In this document: piece after piece, positions 25,524 through 34,206 of the stretch | How positions within the stretch are numbered: the stretch's first letter is position 1 | How the letters are laid out: every line of letters begins with the position of its first letter | From: Nostoc sp. 'Peltigera membranacea cyanobiont' 210A | Lineage (GTDB): Bacteria > Cyanobacteriota > Cyanobacteriia > Cyanobacteriales > Nostocaceae | Assembly: GCF_002246015.1 (NCBI RefSeq) | Contig: NZ_NOLJ01000008.1 | Location: forward strand, 334,227 to 398,226 | Reading direction: 5' to 3' | Length of the DNA stretch: 64,000 nucleotides | The notes under the pieces: generated by a model | The model's input: the letters and a program-made list of their open reading frames with translations, nothing else | Databases searched by the model: none | Told to the model about the DNA's origin: nothing | Translations under genes and position numbers: made by a program

Positions 25524-26134
25524 TTACAATACTTCTTGTGTCAGGATATTAGATAAAATCCCGATAATTTTACCTATGTCATTAATATAATATTCGCTCA
25601 AGTCAACTTCAATCACTTGCCCAATAAGTTTCAAAAACTTCCAGTTAGTTCCAGTAGTGACAGTCCCATAAATTGTCCGAATGTTATTACCCTCACGCTC
25701 ATTAAACAATTTAGCTGCTAACATCTCTGCTACACATTGACCTAATCCGGCATTGATATTTTCTTTTTTAGCTTCTACAATTGTGACAACTGGCGCGTTA
25801 AGAATTAGTAACTCTGGTGAACGGCTAATAATAAAATCGCAATTTCCATTTAAACCTTGTGCTGAATCAACGGTAAAATCGATACCAGAAAATAAACTTA
25901 TTTGATTATTTAAATATTTTCTTACCGCAATTAAAATAGGCGCAATAATCATCACTGAACGGGATTTCTCAGTATTACTAGCAAGAGCTAAAGGTACACA
26001 TTTTCCCGCAATACTTCTGCAAGTAATGGTGGACACTTTACTTCATGTACAGATGCAAATATATCAGTTTTATCAGAAATAGTTAGGTCAAAGGTTTTTC
26101 TAACTTTATCTAAAGTAAAGTCACTGGATGACAC
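25524..26134 (-). pseudogene. PD-(D/E)XK-like nuclease family protein, frameshifted near residue 45
   Basis: The GTG at 26134, 9 bases after GGAG, opens VSSSDFTLDKVRKTFDLTI and reaches LLAEVLRENV before a stop. The alternative frame continues VPLALASNTEKSRSVMII to the end at 25524. A TGTG doubling (plus-strand ACACA, 25996-26000) explains a 2-base gain; removing it joins ENV-PLALAS smoothly. The body contains GNCDFIISRSPEL and TIVEAKKE, an Asp...Glu-x-Lys nuclease-like site, then GTVTTGTNWKFL. A shorter intact reading from 26036 (170 residues) keeps the core and may still be functional. The gene at 50.2 kb has the same architecture. Confidence 0.65.
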
Positions 26135-26167
26135 TTTAGTTGCTCCTGTAAATAATCCAGATAATTA

Positions 26168-26214
26168 AATTGTGCCAAATATTAGCAAGATATTTGCTGA
26201 TATTTGGCACAATT
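26168..26214 (-). terminator. Perfect long hairpin downstream of sufS
   Basis: AATTGTGCCAAATAT (26168-26182) pairs fully with its inverted copy at 26200-26214, and the inner AGCAA/TTGCT extends the stem. It lies 23 bp beyond the sufS stop. No long T-run follows on the minus strand, so it may be a stabilising 3' hairpin rather than a classical terminator. Confidence 0.55.
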
Positions 26215-26236
26215 AGTATCTAAATATTTTGTAACT

Positions 26237-27499
26237 TTAAGCAAGGAAACCTGCAAAAAAGTCTAGAGTTTCTTTCAGTGCTTTGATGAAAATATCAATT
26301 TCCTCGCGGGTATTGTAGAAAGATAGACTTGCTCGTGCGGTTGCAGCAAGACCTAAGTAACGGTGTAATGGTTGTGTGCAGTGGTGTCCAGAACGGATAG
26401 CAACGCCTTCTTGATCTAATAATGTAGATAAGTCATTGGCGTGGACTTCTCCGGCTGTGAACGATGCGAGAGCGGCTCTACCTTCCCCTTTAGCATTTGG
26501 TTTAGGGCCGTAAATTCTAATTTGGGGAATTTGCTCTAATTGTTGGAACAAATAAGCCGTCAATTCTGCTTCGTAGGCGTGGATTTTATCCATACCGATA
26601 CTGGTAAGATAATCTATGGCAGCACCAAGTGCGATCGCTTCTCCAATTGCAGGTGTACCAGCTTCAAACTTGTGCGGTAATTCTGCATAAGTGGAATGGT
26701 CTAAATACACCTCTGCAATCATCTCGCCACCACCAAAAAATGGGGGCATTGATTCTAGCAATTCCAATTTGCCATACAGAAATCCTATCCCAGTTGGCGC
26801 ACACATTTTATGACCGGAAGCTACCAACCAGTCACAATCTATTTTCTGTACATCAATAGGGAAGTGGGGAACACTTTGGCAAGCATCAACTAAAAATTTA
26901 GCACCGTAGCTGTGAGCGATCGCACCAATTTCTTCCACTGGGTTAATACAACCCAAAGCATTAGAAATATGCACCACCGACACTAACTTTGTCTTTTCGG
27001 AAATCAGCTTTTTAAACTGTTCCAAATCAAAAGTTTCTTCTAGTGTTAATTCTACAAATTTCAGTACTGCACCCGTTTTTTGTGCTACCAATTGCCAAGG
27101 CACAATATTACTGTGGTGTTCCATCACCGAAAGAATAATCTCATCCCCAGGCTGCAAATTATTCATTCCCCAACTGTAAGCTACTAGGTTAATCGCCTCA
27201 CTTGCGTTGCGGGTGTAGACGATTTCCTGACGGGATGCAGCATTAATGAATTTGGCAACTTTATCTCGCGCACCTTCATAAGCATCAGTAGCTTTAGCAC
27301 TTAGGGAATGGGCACCTCGATGCACGTTAGCATTATATTGCTCGTAATAATCCCGCAGGGTATTTAATACAAACAAAGGCTTTTGCGATGTCGCGGCATT
27401 ATCGAGATAAACCAGGGGTTTCTCGTTAACTTCCTGATGCAATATCGGGAAGTCAGCGCGAACTTTATCAGCAAGGGTTTTGGTAGGAGTGAAAGTCAT
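26237..27499 (-). CDS. sufS: Cysteine desulfurase SufS
   Basis: A 420-residue PLP enzyme that takes sulfur from L-cysteine for Fe-S cluster building on SufBCD. The PLP lysine is in VASGHKMCAPTG, the early substrate motif YLDNAATSQKP is present near residue 30, and the persulfide-forming Cys is in RSGHHCTQPLHR near residue 370, the short-loop arrangement of group II desulfurases. Last gene of the sufBCDS operon, 14 bp after sufD. The SufE-type sulfur acceptor is not in the window. Confidence 0.95.
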   Translation of the reverse strand: MTFTPTKTLADKVRADFPILHQEVNEKPLVYLDNAATSQKPLFVLNTLRDYYEQYNANVHRGAHSLSAKATDAYEGARDKVAKFINAASRQEIVYTRNASEAINLVAYSWGMNNLQPGDEIILSVMEHHSNIVPWQLVAQKTGAVLKFVELTLEETFDLEQFKKLISEKTKLVSVVHISNALGCINPVEEIGAIAHSYGAKFLVDACQSVPHFPIDVQKIDCDWLVASGHKMCAPTGIGFLYGKLELLESMPPFFGGGEMIAEVYLDHSTYAELPHKFEAGTPAIGEAIALGAAIDYLTSIGMDKIHAYEAELTAYLFQQLEQIPQIRIYGPKPNAKGEGRAALASFTAGEVHANDLSTLLDQEGVAIRSGHHCTQPLHRYLGLAATARASLSFYNTREEIDIFIKALKETLDFFAGFLA

Positions 27500-27513
27500 T
27501 GGTAGATTAGTTA

Positions 27514-28878
27514 TTACTCATTAGTCAGGGACTTGAGATTATTCACTGTGTTTAAAAGGATTTCTCGCAGAGAGGGAACTGGTATTTTATTGATAACTTC
27601 AGCAGCGAAGGCGTTAATTAACAACTTACGAGCATCGTTTTCATCAATTCCCCGACTTTGCAGATAGAATATTTCGTCATCTTCTAATTGGCTAACAGTA
27701 GCACCGTGAGCGCACTTTACATTATCGGCAGTAATTTCCAATTGGGGTTTGGTATCAACTCTGGCTTTAGACGATAGCAGCAAATTGCGATTCAACTGGG
27801 ATGCATTTGTTAACTGCGCTAGTTTGGGTACAAAAACTTTACCATTGAATACCGCATGAGCGCGATCGCCTACAATACATTTATGCAATTGGTCACTTGT
27901 ACCGTGAGGATAGTTGAGTGCGATCGCACTGTGAGTATCAGACAATTGCTTACCAGAAATGATCGTCAAACCATTGAGAGTAGTTTGTGTCTGCTCACCA
28001 GTTTGCAAAATTTCTAAATTGTGCCGTGACAACTTCGCACCTAAAGTTATGGCATGACAAGTATATCGACTATCACGAGCCTGTGCGATCGCAGTTTTCC
28101 CAATATGAAAAGCCTCTGCACCTTCTTGCTCAACCCTAGTGTGGCTCACTTGGGCATTGTCACCAACCCAAATTTCCGTAACCGCGTTAGTTAAGTAAAC
28201 TTCTTTCTCTGCGCTCTCTGCGCCTCTGCGGTTCGTATACTCTTCAACCAATGTCACCTGCGAACCACTTTCCGCCACCACCAAACAACGCGGCTGTGAA
28301 ATCGTCGCCGTCTCACCTGAAATAAACACCAAATGAATAGGCGTTTCAACTACCACATTCTTCTTCACCCACACCACAGCTGCATCAGTTATCCCAGCCG
28401 TATTGAGAGCAGTAAAAACTTCCTGCGCTCCCTCAGCTTGAGCTAAATACTGCTGTACACCCTCCTGCTCAACCACAGACAAACCAGCCAAATTACTCAC
28501 CACAATTCCAGATGGTAAATCTGAAACTGCGGATAACTCCGGCGCAAAAACGCCATTCACAAATACCAAACGACTATTAGCCGCTTCTGGCAAAATATCA
28601 AATTCTAGAGACGCAAAATTTCCCATCTCTACATGAAATTGCACATTTCGCAGAGACGACAAATCAGTAAATCGCCATTCTTCCTCGCGGGTAGTCGGGA
28701 TAATCGAGTGGCGTACCCAATTAGCAGCACTTTGGCGTAATTCCTGCAACCAACCTTCTGTTTTAGTTGCCGTTACTTGATTTAACAACCCAGTCAGATA
28801 ATCATCTCTATCTAACATTGATGTCAAACTGACTGCATTTGAATTAGGTATTGCACTAGGAGATACTTGAATATTCAT
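27514..28878 (-). CDS. sufD: Fe-S cluster assembly protein SufD
   Basis: A 454-residue scaffold subunit of the SufBCD complex. The typical N-terminal REEEWRFTDLSSL motif and the C-terminal beta-helix with CAHGATVSQLEDDEIFYL in two pieces and RGIDENDARKLLI are present. Near residues 215-225 it contains TNRRGAESAEKE, encoded by a copy of a dispersed GCGCAGAG-type repeat and absent from the usual family pattern (see findings). The start codon overlaps the sufC stop by one base (TAATG), implying translational coupling. Confidence 0.95.
   Translation of the reverse strand: MNIQVSPSAIPNSNAVSLTSMLDRDDYLTGLLNQVTATKTEGWLQELRQSAANWVRHSIIPTTREEEWRFTDLSSLRNVQFHVEMGNFASLEFDILPEAANSRLVFVNGVFAPELSAVSDLPSGIVVSNLAGLSVVEQEGVQQYLAQAEGAQEVFTALNTAGITDAAVVWVKKNVVVETPIHLVFISGETATISQPRCLVVAESGSQVTLVEEYTNRRGAESAEKEVYLTNAVTEIWVGDNAQVSHTRVEQEGAEAFHIGKTAIAQARDSRYTCHAITLGAKLSRHNLEILQTGEQTQTTLNGLTIISGKQLSDTHSAIALNYPHGTSDQLHKCIVGDRAHAVFNGKVFVPKLAQLTNASQLNRNLLLSSKARVDTKPQLEITADNVKCAHGATVSQLEDDEIFYLQSRGIDENDARKLLINAFAAEVINKIPVPSLREILLNTVNNLKSLTNE
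28206..28235. repeat. Dispersed repeat translated inside sufD
   Basis: TCTCTGCGCTCTCTGCGCCT followed by CTGCGGTTCG. The same pattern, with a few changes, occurs in the sufB-sufC gap at 29682-29716 (ending TCGCGGTTCGTTACTCTTCC against GCGGTTCGTATACTCTTC here). Read on the sufD strand it encodes NRRGAESAE. Confidence 0.7.
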
Positions 28879-29669
28879 TACACACCCACCTCAGCAGCTG
28901 CAAATTCTTCTAGCACCCAGTCATAACCGCGAGACTCTAATTCCAGCGCCAGTTCTTTACCACCACTTGTAATAATCTGTCCCTGTGCCATCACATGCAC
29001 AAAATCAGGCACAATATAATCGAGTAATCGTTGGTAGTGAGTAATCAAAATTGTAGAATTTTCTGGAGTTGCTAGTTGATTTACCCCATTCGCCACAATT
29101 CTGAGTGCGTCAATATCCAAACCCGAATCTGTTTCATCCAGAATTCCCAACTTTGGTTCTAGCAGCGCCATTTGCAGAATTTCATTCCGCTTCTTCTCGC
29201 CACCAGAAAACCCTTCATTCAAACTGCGACTGAGAAAACTGGGATTCATCTTCACCACATCCAGCTTTTCCTCAATCAAATCATCAAAATCAAAAGCGTC
29301 TATTTCCTCTAAACCTTGCGCCTTCCGCCGGGAATTGTACGCCACCCGCAAGAAATCCAAATTGCTCACACCCGGAATTTCTAACGGATACTGAAACGCC
29401 AAAAATACACCACTTCTAGCCCGTTCCTCCGGCTCCAACTCCAGCAGATTTTGCCCCTGAAAAATCACCTCACCGCCAGTCACCTCATACGCCGGATGCC
29501 CAGCCAACACCTTAGAAAAAGTACTCTTACCAGAACCATTCGGCCCCATAATCGCATGAATTTCACCCGATCGCACCTCAAGATTCACACCCTTAAGAAT
29601 CGGTGTCCCATCAACATTAGCCGTCAGATTCCGTACTGACAGCACAACTTCACTATTTTCAATAATCAT
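28878..29669 (-). CDS. sufC: Fe-S cluster assembly ATPase SufC
   Basis: A 263-residue ABC-type ATPase that drives the SufBCD scaffold. Walker A is GPNGSGKSTF (near residue 42), the signature reads FSGGEKKRNEI, and Walker B with its SufC-specific form is LGILDETDSGLDIDAL, followed by the switch His in ILITHYQRLL. No membrane domain is present, as expected for this soluble ATPase. Encoded second in the operon, 105 bp after sufB and overlapping sufD by one base. Confidence 0.96.
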   Translation of the reverse strand: MIIENSEVVLSVRNLTANVDGTPILKGVNLEVRSGEIHAIMGPNGSGKSTFSKVLAGHPAYEVTGGEVIFQGQNLLELEPEERARSGVFLAFQYPLEIPGVSNLDFLRVAYNSRRKAQGLEEIDAFDFDDLIEEKLDVVKMNPSFLSRSLNEGFSGGEKKRNEILQMALLEPKLGILDETDSGLDIDALRIVANGVNQLATPENSTILITHYQRLLDYIVPDFVHVMAQGQIITSGGKELALELESRGYDWVLEEFAAAEVGV

Positions 29670-29681
29670 CTTCTCTCCCTT

Positions 29682-29762
29682 CTCTCTTCGCGCTCTTAGC
29701 GTCTTCGCGGTTCGTTACTCTTCCAAAAGATAAACACAGAACGCCGATGTCTCTGTGTTTAT
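29682..29762. promoter_or_regulatory. sufB-sufC gap: dispersed repeat and 11-bp hairpin
   Basis: The gap holds a copy of the repeat seen inside sufD (29682-29716) and a perfect inverted pair ATAAACACAGA / TCTGTGTTTAT (29730-29740 and 29752-29762). The hairpin lies just after the sufB stop and could slow transcription or protect the sufB mRNA end, changing the SufB:SufC ratio. The function is inferred. Confidence 0.5.
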
Positions 29763-29774
29763 CCTTGCTTCCAT

Positions 29775-31214
29775 TTATCCAACACTGCCTTCCAACTTCA
29801 AACTCAACAACTTATCAGCTTCCACAGCAAACTCCATCGGTAGCTGATTGAAAACATCCTTACAGAAGCCGCTAATCATCATCGAAATCGCATCTTCTGA
29901 AGAAATACCCCGTTGAGCAAAGTAAAATAACTGATCTTCCCCAATCTTAGAAGTAGAAGCTTCATGCTCCACCTTCGCACCGTTATTTTGCACCTGAATA
30001 TAAGGGAAAGTGTTGGCATGGGCATTATCCCCAATCAGCATTGAGTCACATTGAGAATAATTTCTCGCCCCCTTAGCCGTCGGGTTAACTTTCACCAAAC
30101 CCCGGTAACTATTACTAGAATTACCTGCGGAGATTCCTTTAGAAATAATTGTACTGCGGGTATTCTTACCTACGTGAATCATCTTACTACCCGTATCAGC
30201 TTGCTGCATGTGATTTGTCAGCGCCACGGAGTAAAACTCACCCACAGAGTTATCACCCACCAACACACAGCTAGGATATTTCCAAGTAATCGCTGAACCT
30301 GTTTCTACTTGAGTCCAGGAAATCTTGGAATTTACGCCCTGACACAAACCGCGCTTGGTGACAAAGTTGTAAATACCGCCTTTACCGTTGGCATCCCCAG
30401 CGTACCAGTTTTGTACAGTGGAGTATTTAATTTCGGCGTTGTCGAGGGCGACAAGTTCCACAACGGCGGCGTGCAATTGGTTGCTATCATACATCGGTGC
30501 GGTGCAACCTTCGAGGTAAGAAACATAACTACCTTCTTCGGCGACAATCAAAGTCCGCTCAAATTGTCCCGTGTCACCAGAGTTGATGCGGAAGTAGGTA
30601 GACAGTTCCATTGGGCATTTCACGCCTTTAGGAATGTATACAAAAGAACCATCGCTAAATACGGCGGCGTTCAAGGCGGCAAAATAATTGTCAGCTATAG
30701 GAACAACGCTACCCAAATATTTTTTAATTAGTTCTGGGTGTTCTTGCAACGCTTCCGAAAACGAACAGAAAATAACGCCATCTTCCGCTAGCTTTTCTTT
30801 AAATGTAGTGGCGACAGAAACGCTATCGAAAATTGCATCAACGGCGACATTTGCCAGCCGCTTCTGTTCAGATAGGGAAATGCCTAACTTCTCGAAGGTT
30901 TCTAAAAGGGTTGGATCAACTTCATCCAAGCTGTTTAGTTTTTCTTTCTTACGTTTCGGCGCTGAGTAGTAAATGATATCCTGATAATTGATTGGCGGAT
31001 ACTTGACATTAGGCCAAGTTGGTTCCGTCATTTTTTGCCACTGGCGATAAGCTCTGAGGCGAAAGTCCAGCATGAACTGCGGCTCGTTCTTCTTAGATGA
31101 GATCAAGCGAACAACGTCCTCGTCTAGTCCACGCGGAATAGTGTCGGCTTCAATATCTGTAATAAAGCCGTACTTGTAGGGTTGGTTGACTAAGGTTTTG
31201 ACAGTGGCACTCAT
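29775..31214 (-). CDS. sufB: Fe-S cluster assembly protein SufB
   Basis: A 479-residue scaffold on which Fe-S clusters are assembled. Family blocks are all present: an N-terminal YKYGFITDIEADTIPRGL, PKGVKCPMELSTYFRIN, the LEGCTAPMYD motif with a conserved Cys, YSTVQNWYAGD, and the C-terminal EHEASTSKIGEDQLFYFAQRG split across the usual strands. Full length, no intein. First gene of the sufBCDS operon, transcribed from the regulatory region shared with sufR. Confidence 0.96.
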   Translation of the reverse strand: MSATVKTLVNQPYKYGFITDIEADTIPRGLDEDVVRLISSKKNEPQFMLDFRLRAYRQWQKMTEPTWPNVKYPPINYQDIIYYSAPKRKKEKLNSLDEVDPTLLETFEKLGISLSEQKRLANVAVDAIFDSVSVATTFKEKLAEDGVIFCSFSEALQEHPELIKKYLGSVVPIADNYFAALNAAVFSDGSFVYIPKGVKCPMELSTYFRINSGDTGQFERTLIVAEEGSYVSYLEGCTAPMYDSNQLHAAVVELVALDNAEIKYSTVQNWYAGDANGKGGIYNFVTKRGLCQGVNSKISWTQVETGSAITWKYPSCVLVGDNSVGEFYSVALTNHMQQADTGSKMIHVGKNTRSTIISKGISAGNSSNSYRGLVKVNPTAKGARNYSQCDSMLIGDNAHANTFPYIQVQNNGAKVEHEASTSKIGEDQLFYFAQRGISSEDAISMMISGFCKDVFNQLPMEFAVEADKLLSLKLEGSVG

Positions 31215-31333
31215 CAGTAATAATCTCTCGTGTTCTGAACTCTTTTAGGATGGGAGACGGGCTGCGGCTAACCGATTTCCATCTCCCGTTACGGAATGGT
31301 TACACGCCTGCTAGAATAGTGGTGGAGAGTAAA

Positions 31334-31349
31334 ACAACAGCTATGTTGT
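31334..31349. promoter_or_regulatory. Predicted SufR operator 1
   Basis: ACAACA-GCTA-TGTTGT, a perfect 6-bp inverted repeat (7 bp with the flanking A/T) 120 bp upstream of sufB. It fits the CAAC-N6-GTTG form known for SufR binding in Synechocystis. SufR carrying a 4Fe-4S cluster should repress from here. Confidence 0.8.
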
Positions 31350-31378
31350 TTAATCTATCTTCATTTTACGCTAAATTA

Positions 31379-31394
31379 ACAACAACAATGTTGT
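31379..31394. promoter_or_regulatory. Predicted SufR operator 2
   Basis: ACAACA-ACAA-TGTTGT, the same outer half-sites as operator 1 with the centre exactly 45 bp away. Two sites in the shared region let one regulator control both sufB and its own gene. Confidence 0.8.
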
Positions 31395-31654
31395 CTAAGT
31401 CAAACAATTTTGGATTTTAGATTTGTAATTTTGGTGAAGCAGCGTGGTCTTCTCCCAAAGGGAGAGGCTAGCGCCAAGGGGGTTTCCCCCATGAGTGACT
31501 GCTGAACCCGAAGGGATTGAAAGAGACCACAAGGGTGCTTGGCTCAAGGATTTTAGATTGACGATAGCGTAGCGGGGCATATACCAGAAAACTTTTTTAA
31601 TCCAAAATCCAAAATCCAAAATCGGCACGGTCAAATTTTCAAAGAAATTAATTT
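31395..31654. repeat. Repeat-rich stretch between the suf operators and sufR
   Basis: A G/C-rich foldback segment (about 31440-31545; arms around GTGGTCTTCTC and GAGACCAC) is followed by a 7-bp tandem repeat AATCCAA/AAATCCAA near 31600-31624. This looks like inserted intergenic repeats that lengthen the distance between the operators and sufR. Confidence 0.55.
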
Positions 31655-31690
31655 TTGGGGCGTTCGCTGAACGTCTCGCACCACATGAAG

Positions 31691-32374
31691 ATGGCGACTA
31701 CCCACCAGTCCTCAACCAAGCAAGATATCCTAGAATATCTGCACAAACACGAAAAAGCAACGGCTTTGGAGCTAGCTGAAGTTTTAGACGTTACCCCCCA
31801 AGCGATTCGTCGCCATCTCAAAGATTTGGAGACGGAGGAGCTAGTTTTGTATTCTACATCAGTGCAGGCGGCGGGGATGGGGCGGCCGCAGCATCTTTAT
31901 CAACTGAGTCGTCAAGGACGCGATCGCTTGCATCGAACAATGAGCGATCGCTTTGGTGATGGCCACGGAAATTTTGCGGTTTCGCTGCTAGACACCTTAG
32001 CCGAAACGGTAGGACATGACCAATTTAAATCGATTTTAGAGAAACAGTGGCAGCGCAAAGCCAAAGAATACCGCGATCGCGTTGGTAATGGTTCACTGCG
32101 AGAACGTGTAGCCAACTTAGTAGAGTTGAGAAAAGCGGAAGGCTTCATGGCAGAGTATCACGCTGTTGATGTAAATGACTGCTTTGAGAGCGATCGCTTT
32201 ATCTTAATGGAGCATAACTGCGCCATTTCCAACGTTGCCGAGTCTTTCCCCAGCATCTGTGGTCACGAATTAGAAATGTTTGCAGCCGTCTTACCAGATT
32301 GTACCGTAGAACGCACCCACTGGATTATTGATGGCGAGCATCGTTGCGGTTATTTAGTACAAATTCGTCAGTAA
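31691..32374 (+). CDS. sufR: Fe-S-responsive transcriptional repressor SufR
   Basis: About 227 residues. The N-terminal winged helix-turn-helix (TKQDILEYLHKHEKATALELAEVL in two pieces, then VTPQAIRRHLKDLE) is of the DeoR/ArsR-like type. The C-terminal half has the cluster-binding cysteines in DCFESDRF, EHNCAISN, SICGHELEMF and LPDCTVERTH. Known SufR represses sufBCDS when it holds a 4Fe-4S cluster. The start at 31691 (MATTHQSSTKQD) is chosen by similarity to the family; ATG 31685 is two codons upstream and equally possible, TTG 31655 is unlikely because it reads through repeat DNA. Divergent from sufB. Confidence 0.93.
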   Translation: MATTHQSSTKQDILEYLHKHEKATALELAEVLDVTPQAIRRHLKDLETEELVLYSTSVQAAGMGRPQHLYQLSRQGRDRLHRTMSDRFGDGHGNFAVSLLDTLAETVGHDQFKSILEKQWQRKAKEYRDRVGNGSLRERVANLVELRKAEGFMAEYHAVDVNDCFESDRFILMEHNCAISNVAESFPSICGHELEMFAAVLPDCTVERTHWIIDGEHRCGYLVQIRQ

Positions 32375-32477
32375 AATTATCATAGATAAACTCGGTTTAC
32401 ATCTAGCCCTGGTAATGGATAATAGCTGAATAGCAACTACCTATTATCAATAATCAACTAAGTTTGAGATAGCATTT

Positions 32478-32738
32478 ATGGATGTACCACCACAGCAACC
32501 ATCAGCACAATTTTTAACCCTGGAAGAGTCAGCAAAAGTAGACGCGGCGTTGTTGTCTTCCCCAGAAAAATTTTTGACAAGATTGACAATTTCATCACTT
32601 AAGCTTTTGAAGCATATCGCCCAAGAGTACAGCGTTGCTATTGAAGATTTGACAGCACAGCAAGTAATTGCCTGGTTTGAAAAAGATGGCAAAATTCGAC
32701 GCGAGCAGGGAATTGAAGGTTCATATCTCAAATGGTGA
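32478..32738 (+). CDS. Small conserved cyanobacterial protein of unknown function
   Basis: An 86-residue soluble, mostly helical protein (LTLEESAKVDAALLSSPEKF, then LTRLTISSLKLLKHIAQEY in the middle and the C-terminal IAWFEKDGKIRREQG). I recall similar small proteins next to sufR in other cyanobacteria but no function. A hairpin AACCC...GGGTTTTT overlaps and follows its stop (32737-32758), so it is the end of a transcript, perhaps cotranscribed with sufR 103 bp upstream. Confidence 0.65.
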   Translation: MDVPPQQPSAQFLTLEESAKVDAALLSSPEKFLTRLTISSLKLLKHIAQEYSVAIEDLTAQQVIAWFEKDGKIRREQGIEGSYLKW

Positions 32739-32835
32739 ACCCTGAAAGGCGGGTTTTTCTAGGTCATAGCAATTATTTCTAGTTAGTTGTAAATTTTGTT
32801 GGTAACTATAATACTCTAATTTTAAATAATAAATA

Positions 32836-32861
32836 AAAAGCACCTTTTTCAAGGTGCTTTT
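32836..32861. terminator. Strong bidirectional Rho-independent terminator
   Basis: AAAAGCACCTT-TTTC-AAGGTGCTTTT: an 11-bp perfect stem with A- and T-runs on the two sides. It separates the small protein gene from the converging membrane-protein gene and would work for both. Confidence 0.9.
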
Positions 32862-32908
32862 ATTTGAAAATAAATAATATTTTCTTTGTCAAACAATTAA
32901 ACAATTAT

Positions 32909-33544
32909 TTAAGCATTGTAATTGTTAGTAGTACGAGGACTACGAGCGCCAGTTACGGCTCCAATCATTGAAGCTATTAAACCCAACAAAGAACCAAACA
33001 CAAACCACCATAATCCCGAACGTATATTAGCTGCCGTTTCACGAGCTTGTTGGGCACTTATGTTTGTTTGTGGTACATTAACACCACCTTGCTGTTGTAC
33101 CTGGTTTATGACTTCTCCTGCGTTAGAAGCAGCAACACCAAAAGCACCAGATACTCCACTTGCTAAAAGCCATGAGCTAACTGCCAAAGTCGTTGCCCAA
33201 AGAATTGCGCCGTTCAGAAGAGCTGTATTGCGGTTCATCGGCCCACAAGCACGGGCTGTAACCCAACCACCAGTAAATAGGGAAATTAGTAAAGCGATAG
33301 TTGACCAAAGCCCCGCATTACCCGCAGCGTTAGGAGCAATTGTTCTAGGTGCACCTGAACCTGCAACTGTGCCTGCCGCAACCGCAGCAATGATAGAACT
33401 CAAAATTAATTGTGTAGCCAAAGAAACCAACAAACCAGCAATAATTGGCCCCCAGCGAACACGGTCGTGATATTCAGCTACTCGACCTGCTACCACAGTA
33501 TCAGTAGATATAACGTCATTGCCTGTCCGATTTACGTATGACAT
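32909..33544 (-). CDS. Four-helix membrane protein, PhnA-like hypothetical
   Basis: A 211-residue integral membrane protein rich in Ala, Gly and Ser. Four hydrophobic segments lie near residues 33-58, 78-100, 107-132 and 175-199; the loop between the last two is Gln/Asn-rich (EVINQVQQQGGVNVPQTN). The N-terminus is soluble (STDTVVAGRVAEYHDRVRWG). It resembles proteins often labelled PhnA-like in cyanobacteria and proteobacteria, with no established function. The ATG follows GGAGAAC at good spacing. The gene next upstream (YbjQ family) is on the same strand but 335 bp away. Confidence 0.7.
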   Translation of the reverse strand: MSYVNRTGNDVISTDTVVAGRVAEYHDRVRWGPIIAGLLVSLATQLILSSIIAAVAAGTVAGSGAPRTIAPNAAGNAGLWSTIALLISLFTGGWVTARACGPMNRNTALLNGAILWATTLAVSSWLLASGVSGAFGVAASNAGEVINQVQQQGGVNVPQTNISAQQARETAANIRSGLWWFVFGSLLGLIASMIGAVTGARSPRTTNNYNA

Positions 33545-33879
33545 CGCTTATGTTCTCCAGTGCTGTTTCAGCAAAGTTCCTGCTCGGGTATATTTATCTT
33601 TATGCTTAAAATTAAATAACTAAATGTTCTATTTTAATCTCTATCGATAGAAAGATTTAATAGGTCTATCTTTAGCTAGAAAAAACAAACTTTATTTAAC
33701 AATTATTAATATAATTTAGTGTTTATTTATGTATTTTTCCTAAAATTTCCATCTAAAAACTCTTAACTTAAAATATAACTATTAACTAGCTATCAGAAAC
33801 CAGCTTTAACGATGTATGCCATTAGACTTAATCTAACTAAAGCTTTGTAATGAATGTCAAAAGTTAAAATCATCAAAAG
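33545..33879. other. A/T-rich intergenic region, nothing recognised
   Basis: 335 bp of very A/T-rich sequence between two same-strand genes. I see no gene, long inverted repeat or clear terminator. It probably holds the promoter of the downstream membrane-protein gene. Confidence 0.4.
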
Positions 33880-34206
33880 CTAACGCATCCTGACAGCAGT
33901 ACCTGTGGCAGTAATCAGCAAAAGCACTCCTGATTGGTCAAGATTTATTGTGCCAGTATCAATTTCAATCCCGATTACAGCGTTTGCTCCTAAACGTTGT
34001 GCACGTTGTTCTAATTCTTCTAGTGCCTTGCGTTGACCCTGCTCAAATAGACGCTCATAGCTAGCAGTGCGTCCACCAATAATATCTCGAATCCCAGCCA
34101 AAAAATCTCGCAAGAAATTGCTGCCGTAAACTACTTCTGCTGTCACAATGCCTAAATATGACTCAATCACGGCTCCTTGAATTACATCAGTGGTAGTTAT
34201 AATCAT
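33880..34206 (-). CDS. YbjQ/UPF0145 family protein
   Basis: A 108-residue protein of the UPF0145 (YbjQ) family, which forms pentamers and has been called a putative heavy-metal-binding domain. Typical blocks are present: ITTTDVIQGAVIESYLGIVT, the basic/aromatic turn in FLRDFLAGIRDIIGGRTASY, the helix EQGQRKALEELEQRAQRLGAN in two pieces, and AVIGIEIDTGTI. A perfect AGGAGG lies 7 bases before the ATG. Function in cyanobacteria is not known. Confidence 0.85.
   Translation of the reverse strand: MIITTTDVIQGAVIESYLGIVTAEVVYGSNFLRDFLAGIRDIIGGRTASYERLFEQGQRKALEELEQRAQRLGANAVIGIEIDTGTINLDQSGVLLLITATGTAVRMR

Noticed and set aside
32922..33470. 182-codon plus-strand frame opposite the four-helix membrane protein
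   Set aside because: Shadow frame of an Ala/Gly-rich gene; the minus-strand reading has membrane segments and a ribosome site.
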